Assembly (NCBI GenBank): GCA_035429725.1
Contig: DAOMFI010000174.1
Coordinates: 1 to 5,814 of the forward strand
DNA from: JALORV01 sp035429725
Lineage (GTDB): Bacteria > Pseudomonadota > Gammaproteobacteria > Burkholderiales > Burkholderiaceae_F
Direction: 5' to 3'
DNA: 5,814 nt
Part shown: positions 1-5,730 of the stretch, one piece after another
Position numbering within the stretch: the stretch's first letter is position 1
Layout: each line of letters starts with the position of its first letter
Notes under the pieces: generated by a model
The model's input: only the letters and a program-made list of their open reading frames with translations
What the model was told of the DNA's origin: nothing
Database searches by the model: none
Program-made: the position numbers and the translations under genes

Positions 1-146
1 TGCAGATCGCGCGCGCGAAACCGGTGAAGTCGGCCACCAGCGCGGCTGCCAACCATCTCGGTCCGCTGACGCTGTACTTGAAGGCCGGTTTCCGCGTGAT
101 CCGCGAAGAAGGCGACGACGTGTTCGTCGAGAAGGCATTGACCTGA
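1..146 (+). CDS. GNAT-like N-acetyltransferase, C-terminal fragment
   Basis: This is the 3' end of a gene that enters from the left edge. Reading codons from position 3 gives 47 residues ending at TGA 144-146. The end of the protein contains the stretch LGPLTLYLKAGFRVIREEGD, followed by DVFVEKALT. A helix ending in YxxAGF followed by a beta strand and a final VEK-type strand is the usual C-terminal signature of GNAT acyl-CoA-dependent acetyltransferases, where the helix helps hold the pantetheine arm and the last strands complete the sheet. The acetyl-CoA P-loop (motif A) would lie upstream of the window, so the family call rests on the tail only. The acceptor substrate is unknown. The gene precedes the ABC exporter operon on the same strand but is separated from it by about 120 bp with two stem-loops, so co-transcription is uncertain. 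Confidence 0.65.
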   Translation, partial: QIARAKPVKSATSAAANHLGPLTLYLKAGFRVIREEGDDVFVEKALT

Positions 147-166
147 GTCGAGCCCCGCCGGGCCAG

Positions 167-206
167 TCGGTCCGGTCGTTGATGCGGGTCAGCGCGACCG
201 GGCCGG
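167..206 (+). promoter_or_regulatory. Intergenic GC-rich stem-loop after the GNAT-like gene
   Basis: The arms CGGTCCGGTCG (168-178) and CGACCGGGCCG (195-205) pair over 11 bp with one G-T wobble, and T167-G206 can add a further wobble pair. The loop is 16 nt. It lies 20-22 nt after the stop codon of the GNAT-like gene. No T-run follows the stem, so it is not a standard intrinsic terminator. It may slow or end transcription of the upstream gene with help from Rho, act as a 3'-end stabiliser, or be part of the leader of the exporter operon. Only the base pairing is seen; the role is inference. Confidence 0.4.
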
Positions 207-240
207 GAAGGTGCACGCTGGAGCTGGACTTCTGACGAGC

Positions 241-258
241 GCCCGGCGTTGCCCGGGC
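241..258 (+). promoter_or_regulatory. Short GC hairpin just upstream of the ABC ATPase start
   Basis: GCCCGG (241-246) and CCGGGC (253-258) form a 6-bp all-GC stem with a 6-nt loop. It ends 11 nt before the preferred ATG at 270 and contains the in-frame TTG at 249, which makes that upstream start less attractive. No clear Shine-Dalgarno sequence precedes ATG 270, so the hairpin could influence how the ribosome reaches the start. The stem is short and such stems arise easily in GC-rich DNA, so the support is weak. Confidence 0.25.
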
Positions 259-269
259 CATGCGCGGGC

Positions 270-998
270 ATGGAGGCCTCCAGCCGGCCACAATTGCAGG
301 CGGTGTTCACTGCGCGGGGCCTGACCAAGGTCTACCGCATGGGCGAGGTCGAGGTGCACGCGCTGCGCGGCGTCGATCTCGACATCTACGCGTCCGAGTT
401 CGTCGTGCTGCTCGGGCCGTCGGGCAGCGGCAAGTCGACTCTGCTGAACATACTCGGCGGGCTCGACACGCCGACGTCCGGATCGGCGTGCTGGCGCGAT
501 CATGATCTCGGCCATTCGAGCGAGGCCGAACTGACGCGCTACCGGCGCGAGCATGTCGGCTTCGTCTTTCAGTTCTACAACCTGATCCCGAGCCTGACGG
601 CCCGCGAGAACGTGGCGCTGGTGACCGAGCTGGCGCCGCAGCCGATGGCACCCGAGGAGGCGCTGTCGCTCGTGGGACTGGGCGATCGCCTCGACCACTT
701 CCCCTCGCAGCTCTCGGGCGGCGAGCAGCAGCGCGTCGCGATCGCGCGCGCGATCGCCAAGCGGCCCGACGTGCTGCTTTGCGACGAACCGACCGGGGCG
801 CTCGACTATGCAACCGGGAAGGTGGTGCTGCAGGCGATCGCACGCATCAACCAGGAACTCGGCACGACGGCCGCGGTGATCACGCACAACGCCGCGATCG
901 CCGGCATTGCCGACCGCGTGCTGCGCATGGCCGATGGGCGCATCGCCGAGGTCAAGGTCAATGCCACAAAGCTCTCGCCCGAGGAGATCCAGTGGTGA
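270..998 (+). CDS. ABC transporter ATP-binding protein, LolD/MacB-type exporter ATPase
   Basis: This 242-residue protein is the ATPase subunit of the exporter encoded by the next two genes, acting on the cytoplasmic face of the inner membrane as a dimer. All ATPase motifs are intact: Walker A GPSGSGKST at residues 49-57, Q-loop Gln101 in FVFQFYN, signature LSGGEQQR at 148-155, Walker B with Asp172 and catalytic Glu173 in LLCDEPTGALD, and switch His206 in ITHN. The sequence KVYRMGEVEVHALRGVDL near the N-terminus and the length are typical of the LolD/MacB/FtsE-like group that pairs with FtsX-fold permeases. I chose ATG 270; an in-frame TTG at 249 would add 7 residues but sits inside a hairpin, and GTG 303 is a shorter option. 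No start has a convincing ribosome binding site. The last codons overlap the permease gene (GTGA), implying translational coupling. The family is sure; the substrate is unknown. Confidence 0.95.
   Translation: MEASSRPQLQAVFTARGLTKVYRMGEVEVHALRGVDLDIYASEFVVLLGPSGSGKSTLLNILGGLDTPTSGSACWRDHDLGHSSEAELTRYRREHVGFVFQFYNLIPSLTARENVALVTELAPQPMAPEEALSLVGLGDRLDHFPSQLSGGEQQRVAIARAIAKRPDVLLCDEPTGALDYATGKVVLQAIARINQELGTTAAVITHNAAIAGIADRVLRMADGRIAEVKVNATKLSPEEIQW
981..986 (+). promoter_or_regulatory. Ribosome binding site of the permease gene
   Basis: GAGGAG lies inside the end of the ATPase gene. It is 8 nt before GTG 995, 5 nt before GTG 992 and 14 nt before ATG 1001. The spacing favours one of the GTG codons, and GTG 995 gives the usual 4-nt stop/start overlap (GTGA). 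This site decides the start chosen for the permease. Confidence 0.6.
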
Positions 999-3352
999 GC
1001 ATGCTCGACCGCAAACTGGCGCGGGACATCTGGCATCTGCGCGGACAGGTGGTGACGATCGCGCTGGTGGTCGCGAGCGGGATCGCGGCGTTCAGCGCGT
1101 CGCTGTCGACTTACGAAGCGCTCAAGCGTATGCAGGCCGAGTATTACGAGAGTGCGCGCTTCGCGCAGGTGTTCGCGACAGCCCGGCGCGTGCCGACAAG
1201 CGTCGCGCCACGCATTCTCGAACTGCCCGGCGTCGCCGCGGTCGCAGCCACGCTGAGCTACGACGTACTGCTGGACCTGCCGGGCGTGGTCGAGCCGACG
1301 GTCGGCCGCATCATCGCGCTGCCCGAGCACAATCTGCCGACGATGAACCGGCTGACGCTGATGGCCGGGCGCTGGATCGATGCGCCCGAGTCGAACCAGG
1401 TTCTCGTAAACCAAACGTTTGCCGAAAAGCGAGGGCTGAAGCCGGGCTCGACGCTGCGCGCCCTGCTCAATGGCAAGCGCGAACAGCTCGAAGTAGTCGG
1501 CATCGTGCTGTCGCCCGAGTACATCTTCCCGGCGGCGCACGGGGTCGGGGACGACGCCAGCTTCGGCATCTTCTGGATCGGTCGCAAGCGACTGGCCGCG
1601 GCGTTCAACATGGAAGGTGCCTTCAACCGCGTGGCGCTGCGGCTCGCACACGGGGCCTCCGAAGGGGCGACGATCGACCGGCTCGACCGGTTGCTTGAAC
1701 CCTACGGCTCGACGGGCGCCTACGGTCGGGACGAGCAGCCGTCGCACAAGGCCATCACGCAGGAGATTGCCGAGATGCGCGTATTTGGGCTGGTACTGCC
1801 CAGCGTGTTTCTCGGCGTTGCGGTGTTCCTGCTGAACGTTGTCCTGACGCGCCAGATTGGCACGCAGCGTGGACAGATCGCCGTGCTGAAGGCGCTCGGC
1901 TATCCCAACGCCCGCATCGGCCTGCATTACCTGAAGTTCGTGCTGGTGATCGTGGCGCTCGGCATCGTGACCGGTCTCGCCGCGGGCGCCTGGCTTGGCC
2001 GCCTGCTGACCGAGCTCTACGCCGAGTTCTTTCACTTTCCAACACTCGACTTCGAACTGCCGCTCTGGGTGGCGGCGTACGGAGCGCTGGCCTCAGTCGT
2101 GGCGGCGGTCGCCGGAGCGCTGCGCGCACTGCAGGGTGTCGTGCGCCTGGCCCCTTCGGCGGCCATGCAGCCTCCGTCGCCTCCGGAGTTTCGTCGAACC
2201 GTGGCCGAGCGCCTGGGGTTCGGTCACCTGTATTCGCCGGCGCTGCGCATGCTCCTGCGCGACATGGAGCGCCGGCCGGGACGTGCGCTCGCCACGACGC
2301 TCGGCATCGCCGGCGCGGTCGCGATCCTGATCTCCGGTACCTGGTGGCGCGACGCCATTGACTACCTGTTCGAAGTCGAGTTCCGCATGCGCGAGCGCCA
2401 GGACGTCAGCCTGGTGCTGGCAGAACCGGCATCGAACAGTGCGTTGTACGAGCTGATGCGTCTGCCCGGCGTAATGCGTGCGGAGGTCGACCGCTCGGCT
2501 CCCGTCAGAATCCTGCACGGCCATCGCAGCTACCGGACGACGCTGACCGGCTTGCCATCCGGAGCGACGCTGCGCCTTCTTCTGGATGATGACCTGCACG
2601 ATGTACCGCTGCCCGAAGTCGGCCTCGTCATCAATCGCACGCTGGCCGAGCTGCTGGCGGTGCGTCCGGGCGACCGTGTCCGGGTCGAAGTGCTGCAGGG
2701 CGCGCGCAGGAGCGTCGATGTGCCTGTGGTCGCATTCGTGGCCGACCTCATGGGCACGCCGGCCTTCATGCACATCGACGCGCTGAATCGCCTGCTCGGG
2801 GAGGGCGATGCCGTTTCCGGCGCACGGCTGCGGCTGGACGCGGCGGAACGCGTGCGCTTTCTGCAGCAGGTCAAGGAAACGCCGCGCGTGGCCTTCGCCG
2901 TGGAGATCGGCCCGATCATCCGAAACTTCCGCGAGACCTCGGCGCGCAACATCCTGATCTTCACGACGGTGCTCAGCGTGCTCGCCGCCACGATCGCCTT
3001 TGGCGTGGTCTACAACAACGCCCGCATCGCGCTCGCCGAACGAGCCTGGGAGCTGGCCAGCCTGCGCGTACTCGGCATGACACGGGCCGAGGTGTCGTGG
3101 CTGCTGCTGGGCGAACTGGGACTGCAGCTGCTGGTGGCGGTGCCGATCGGCTGGCTGGCCGGATATGGACTGTCGGCGTTCATCGTCGGACTGATCGAGC
3201 CGGAGACCTTTCGCATTCCGCTGATCATCGAGCCGCGCACGTATGCGTTTGCGGCGCTGGTCGTGCTGGCTGCCGGGGTGGCCAGTGCGATGATCGTCCG
3301 GCGCCGCGTGGACCGGCTCGACCTGGTGGCCGTGCTGAAGACGCGGGAGTGA
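995..3352 (+). CDS. ABC exporter permease, 8-TM FtsX/MacB family
   Basis: This 785-residue inner-membrane permease partners with the ATPase before it. It has two copies of the FtsX module: TM1 about residues 17-38, a periplasmic domain 39-263, TM2-4 about 264-284, 313-336 and 356-379; then TM5 about 430-449, a second periplasmic domain 450-651, TM6-8 about 652-675, 701-731 and 749-768. The cytoplasmic loop after TM2 (RQIGTQRGQIAVLKALGYPN, 286-305) is echoed after TM6 (ARIALAERAWELASLRVLGM, 676-695); this is the conserved segment that couples FtsX permeases to their ATPase. MacB has one such module per chain and dimerises; here both halves are fused, as in YbbP-like proteins. Such permeases do not carry a substrate through the membrane in the classical way but transmit movement to the periplasm. 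Starts GTG 992 and ATG 1001 are alternatives. The substrate cannot be inferred. Confidence 0.93.
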   Translation: MSMLDRKLARDIWHLRGQVVTIALVVASGIAAFSASLSTYEALKRMQAEYYESARFAQVFATARRVPTSVAPRILELPGVAAVAATLSYDVLLDLPGVVEPTVGRIIALPEHNLPTMNRLTLMAGRWIDAPESNQVLVNQTFAEKRGLKPGSTLRALLNGKREQLEVVGIVLSPEYIFPAAHGVGDDASFGIFWIGRKRLAAAFNMEGAFNRVALRLAHGASEGATIDRLDRLLEPYGSTGAYGRDEQPSHKAITQEIAEMRVFGLVLPSVFLGVAVFLLNVVLTRQIGTQRGQIAVLKALGYPNARIGLHYLKFVLVIVALGIVTGLAAGAWLGRLLTELYAEFFHFPTLDFELPLWVAAYGALASVVAAVAGALRALQGVVRLAPSAAMQPPSPPEFRRTVAERLGFGHLYSPALRMLLRDMERRPGRALATTLGIAGAVAILISGTWWRDAIDYLFEVEFRMRERQDVSLVLAEPASNSALYELMRLPGVMRAEVDRSAPVRILHGHRSYRTTLTGLPSGATLRLLLDDDLHDVPLPEVGLVINRTLAELLAVRPGDRVRVEVLQGARRSVDVPVVAFVADLMGTPAFMHIDALNRLLGEGDAVSGARLRLDAAERVRFLQQVKETPRVAFAVEIGPIIRNFRETSARNILIFTTVLSVLAATIAFGVVYNNARIALAERAWELASLRVLGMTRAEVSWLLLGELGLQLLVAVPIGWLAGYGLSAFIVGLIEPETFRIPLIIEPRTYAFAALVVLAAGVASAMIVRRRVDRLDLVAVLKTRE

Positions 3353-3378
3353 CGGCGCCATCGAGCTGGGCAAGCATC

Positions 3379-3383
3379 AAGGG
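3379..3383 (+). promoter_or_regulatory. Likely ribosome binding site of the adaptor gene
   Basis: AAGGG ends 5 nt before ATG 3389. It is a partial match to the Shine-Dalgarno consensus. No other start codon in the same frame exists between the permease stop and this ATG, so the start is well fixed. Confidence 0.45.
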
Positions 3384-3388
3384 CCAAC

Positions 3389-4591
3389 ATGAAACGCAAG
3401 CACTGGATCCTGACGGCGGTCGCGCTGCTGGCACTGGCCGGTGTGCTCGTCTGGGCTTTCCGTCCGCAGCCCCTGCGGGTCGAGATCGCCGAGGTGCGCA
3501 CCGGGCTGTTCGAGAGCCTCGTCGAGGAAGACGGCAAGACGCGCGTGCGTGAGCGCTATGTCGTGTCGGCGCCGCTGGGTGGTCGGCTTGCGCGCGTACA
3601 GCTGAAGGCGGGCGACAGCGTGCAGGCCGGCACCGTAGTCGCGGTGCTGTGGCCTTCTGCGCCGGCGATGATCGATGCCCGCTCGCATCGGGAACTCAGT
3701 GAACGCGCCGGCGCCGCCGAGGCCGCGGTCGAACAGGCCCGCGCCAACATCGCGCGGGACGAAGCGGCGCTCGAGAAAGCGCAGAACGACCTTGCGCGTC
3801 AATTGAAGCTGCAGGGTGAGGGATTCCTGTCGCCGTCCGCGCTCGATCAGGCCGACCTGGCGGTGCGCGTGCAGACGAAATCGCTGGAGGCGGCCCGCTT
3901 TGCGTACGAAGGCGCCAAACACGACCTCGCGCAGGCACGTGCGGCGCTGATGCGCGCCCAGGAAGGTGCCGCCGTCAAGCGGCCGGAATCCGCCTGGCCG
4001 ATCACGTCGCCCGTCAGCGGGCGCGTGCTGAGGGTGCTGCAGGAGAGCGAGGCCGCGGTGGCCGTCGGCACGCCGTTGCTCGAAGTGGCGAACGCCGAGG
4101 ATCTTGAAATTGTCGTGGACGTCCTTTCGACGGATGCCACGCGCATCCACGCCGGCGCGCCGGTGCGGATCGACGCGGGCTCCGGGGCGCTGCTGCCGGG
4201 GCGGGTGCGTCGCATCGAGCCGGCCGCCTTCACCAAGGTTTCGGCGCTGGGCGTTGAGGAGCAGCGCGTGAATGTGATCGTCGACTTCGACGCCGCGCCC
4301 GGCAAGGGCACTCCGCTCGGCGACGCTTATCGCGTCGACGTTCGCATCGTCACCTTCGAGCGCAGCGACGCAACGATCATTCCGACGGCCGCGCTGTTCC
4401 GGCGCGGCAACGACTGGGCCGTGTTTGTGCTCGAAGGTGATCGCGCGCGGCTACAGACGGTCGGGATCGGCGGCCGCAACGCAGAACTGGCCTGGGTCGA
4501 CGAAGGCTTGCGGCCCGGCCAGCGTGTAATCGTTTACCCGAGTGACAGCCTGCAGAACGGGAGCCGCGTGCGCGTGGCGCGCGGCGGTTGA
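3389..4591 (+). CDS. Periplasmic adaptor (membrane fusion protein, HlyD/AcrA/MacA-like) of the ABC exporter
   Basis: This 400-residue protein would be anchored in the inner membrane by one helix (residues 6-24) and extend through the periplasm, linking the permease to an outer-membrane channel. The order of parts is that of the family: first lipoyl half-motif about 59-87 (SAPLGGRLARVQLKAGDSVQ), alpha-helical hairpin rich in Ala, Glu and Arg about 98-195, second lipoyl half about 205-234 (ITSPVSGRVLRVL), then beta-barrel and membrane-proximal domains to the C-terminus. At the hairpin tip, Arg137, Leu141 and Ser148 match the R-x3-L-x6-S motif of TolC-docking adaptors such as AcrA and MacA. The gene starts 36 nt after the permease stop and is in the same operon. 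No channel gene follows. The uncleaved N-terminal helix lacks a lipobox, so it is a membrane-anchored rather than lipidated adaptor. Confidence 0.93.
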   Translation: MKRKHWILTAVALLALAGVLVWAFRPQPLRVEIAEVRTGLFESLVEEDGKTRVRERYVVSAPLGGRLARVQLKAGDSVQAGTVVAVLWPSAPAMIDARSHRELSERAGAAEAAVEQARANIARDEAALEKAQNDLARQLKLQGEGFLSPSALDQADLAVRVQTKSLEAARFAYEGAKHDLAQARAALMRAQEGAAVKRPESAWPITSPVSGRVLRVLQESEAAVAVGTPLLEVANAEDLEIVVDVLSTDATRIHAGAPVRIDAGSGALLPGRVRRIEPAAFTKVSALGVEEQRVNVIVDFDAAPGKGTPLGDAYRVDVRIVTFERSDATIIPTAALFRRGNDWAVFVLEGDRARLQTVGIGGRNAELAWVDEGLRPGQRVIVYPSDSLQNGSRVRVARGG

Positions 4592-4625
4592 CCGCAGCAG
4601 GTCAGCGTACGTCCGGCCGCTTCAG

Positions 4626-5147
4626 TCAACGTGGGCGGGAGGTGGCGGTCGAGGCGTAGCGGACGAAGTCGTCGAACTGACGTGTGATCAGCCCGGGTGT
4701 CGGACCGCGGCCGTTCTCATCGCGGCGGTCGAACACCATGTCGGTGCCGACCTGCAGCCGCACCCAGCGTGGGTACGCGTACATGTAACCCGTCAGGTGG
4801 TCGATCACCATCATGCTGCTGCCGCCGGGCAGCAGCAGTTGCGCCGGCTGCATGTTGACTGCGCGCGAAACAATGACGCCGCGCGTCAGCGGCATGCCGT
4901 CGCGGCGGCACTCGACCACCAGAGCGGACGACGAGCGGCGGACCTGCATATCGAACATCGGGGTCACCCCGACGTAATCCGCCGATGAATTTCCCGCGCG
5001 GCAGCTCATGCCGTCGACGACCCGACCCTCCTCGTCGACGGTCTGGATGCTGACTTTCTGCGTTGAATCGCCCGCCAGCGTCGCGCAGCCCGACAGCGCG
5101 CCCAACGCGAGCGCAGTCAGCAATGCGAGGCAGGGCGTGCGGAGCAT
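4626..5147 (-). CDS. Small outer-membrane-type lipoprotein of unknown function
   Basis: This 173-residue protein begins with a lipoprotein signal peptide: Arg3, a hydrophobic stretch, then the lipobox LSGC with the lipidated Cys21. Residue +2 is Ala, so no Asp inner-membrane retention signal is present and the Lol pathway should take it to the outer membrane. The mature part has two further cysteines, Cys49 (MSCRAG) and Cys80 (VVECRRDG), which could form a disulfide. The pattern TQxVSIQT, xxCRAGN, VTPMFDMQVRRSSSALVVEC and LTGYMYAYP resembles a conserved group of uncharacterised proteobacterial lipoproteins with a small beta-rich domain; that is from memory and unproven. ATG 5147 is chosen because it puts the signal peptide at a normal length; GTG 5201 would add 18 residues. 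No clear ribosome binding site is seen. It is convergent with the exporter operon (34 nt apart), so it is not co-transcribed with it. Confidence 0.8.
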   Translation of the reverse strand: MLRTPCLALLTALALGALSGCATLAGDSTQKVSIQTVDEEGRVVDGMSCRAGNSSADYVGVTPMFDMQVRRSSSALVVECRRDGMPLTRGVIVSRAVNMQPAQLLLPGGSSMMVIDHLTGYMYAYPRWVRLQVGTDMVFDRRDENGRGPTPGLITRQFDDFVRYASTATSRPR

Positions 5148-5338
5148 GAGTGCAGGGCAGATCGGGACAGTGGCAATGCGGGCCAGCGTACCGGTCGCCA
5201 CCCCCCGATACCCTCCGGCGAACGGATTAGCCGGCCCCCGTATTCAGCTCCCACCTAGGAGGTAGTCGCCAGGCCGATGTGATGCGCGTCAAGGCGCCGG
5301 CAGCGGGATCCCCGACGATGCGCGGGGATTCCGCTGCC
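5148..5338. promoter_or_regulatory. Divergent intergenic region between the lipoprotein and the small membrane protein
   Basis: The two genes point away from each other, so this 191-bp spacer should carry both promoters. I cannot identify convincing -35/-10 pairs on either strand. It holds three self-complementary elements: CCGGC/GCCGG (5215-5219 and 5230-5234), ACCT-AGG-AGGT (5253-5263), and the long stem-loop at 5299-5338. The second element also reads as the perfect Shine-Dalgarno sequence AGGAGGT on the + strand, but no start codon lies at normal spacing after it. Binding sites for a regulator are possible but unproven. Confidence 0.45.
5299..5338 (+). promoter_or_regulatory. Long stem-loop abutting the start codon of the small membrane protein gene
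   Basis: GGCAGCGGGATCCCC (5299-5313) pairs with GGGGATTCCGCTGCC (5324-5338): 15 of 15 positions pair, one as G-T wobble (5307 with 5330). G5314-C5323 can add a 16th pair, leaving an 8-nt loop. The right arm ends at the base just before ATG 5339. It contains GGGGA (5324-5328), the only purine-rich candidate ribosome binding site for that ATG, paired with CCCC of the left arm. In the RNA this would hide the ribosome binding site. No T-run follows, so an intrinsic terminator is unlikely. If translation instead starts at GTG 5279 or ATG 5282, the stem lies inside the coding sequence. The pairing is seen; the regulatory role is inference. Confidence 0.6.
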
Positions 5339-5680
5339 ATGAACTTCCTGCGCCTGCTTCCTCCGGTCATCGCCCTGCTGCTCCTGGCGGCCCACTTCTG
5401 GCGTGCCCAGTGGTGGCCGCTGGCGATCGCATGTGTGGTGCTGATCGGCGCGCTCGCCCTGCGCCGGCCGTGGGCGGCACGGCTGGTGCAAACCGCGCTG
5501 ATGCTCGGGTCCATCGAGTGGCTGCGCACTCTGGCGGCACTGGTCGCGGCGCGGATGGCGATGGAACAGCCCTACGCCCGGATGACGCTGATCCTCGGCG
5601 CGGTTGCCGTGGCGACCTTCGCGGCCGCGCTGGTGTTCCGCGCCCGCACACTGCGCGAGCGTTACAACCTGAGCCGATAA
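5339..5680 (+). CDS. Small four-helix inner-membrane protein of unknown function
   Basis: This 113-residue protein has four predicted membrane helices at about residues 5-20, 25-42, 48-70 and 82-100, with basic residues in the loop RRPWAAR (42-48) and a basic tail RARTLRERYNLSR (101-113), which suggests loops and tail on the cytoplasmic side. No catalytic motif is visible. The core RRPWAARLVQ, GSIEWLRTL and the last helix with the basic tail resemble short conserved hypothetical membrane proteins I associate with Proteobacteria, but I cannot name a family. I chose ATG 5339 (MNFLRLLPP) because the hydrophobic part begins there. GTG 5279, ATG 5282 and ATG 5318 are in-frame alternatives that would add residues encoded largely by the stem-loop and of low-complexity character. 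It is transcribed away from the lipoprotein gene and appears to stand alone. Confidence 0.75.
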   Translation: MNFLRLLPPVIALLLLAAHFWRAQWWPLAIACVVLIGALALRRPWAARLVQTALMLGSIEWLRTLAALVAARMAMEQPYARMTLILGAVAVATFAAALVFRARTLRERYNLSR

Positions 5681-5719
5681 GGTGCGTGCCGGGCGGCCTG
5701 ACACAGCCGGTTCAGCCGT

Positions 5720-5730
5720 GCCCTGAGGGC
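5720..5730 (+). terminator. Weak possible terminator hairpin after the small membrane protein
   Basis: GCCC (5720-5723) and GGGC (5727-5730) form a 4-bp stem with loop TGA, followed by CGATTGCTTTG, which contains only a short T-run. It lies about 40 nt after the TAA stop. The stem is short and the T-run poor, so this is a weak candidate only. Confidence 0.2.

Noticed and set aside
249..269. TTG start at 249 extending the ATPase by 7 residues.
   Set aside because: The codon is in the loop of a GC hairpin, has no ribosome binding site, and the added residues (MPGPCAG) do not look like a conserved N-terminus.
738..757. Perfect 20-bp palindrome made of two GCGATCGC units around a CG-rich centre.
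   Set aside because: It lies in the ATPase gene and encodes the conserved helix after the ABC signature (VAIARAIA). GC-rich codon choice for Ala, Ile and Arg explains it.
1413..1420. AAACGTTT palindrome in a locally AT-richer stretch of the permease gene.
   Set aside because: It is an 8-bp site inside coding sequence with no partner or context, so chance is sufficient.
806..3373. Long open frames on the - strand across the permease (about 409 and 426 codons).
   Set aside because: They oppose a gene with intact family motifs, and their products are rich in Arg, Gln and His with no domain-like pattern, as expected for shadows in GC-rich DNA.
4584..4629. Possible shared terminator between the convergent adaptor and lipoprotein genes (GCGG-TTGA-CCGC, TGACC/GGTCA and TTGAC/GTCAA pairs).
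   Set aside because: The stems are only 4-5 bp, compete with each other, and no T-run follows on either strand.
4814..4837. 10-bp stem with a 4-nt loop inside the lipoprotein gene.
   Set aside because: It comes from runs of CTG (Leu) and AGC (Ser) codons in LLLPGGSSM on the - strand, so codon bias is enough to explain it.
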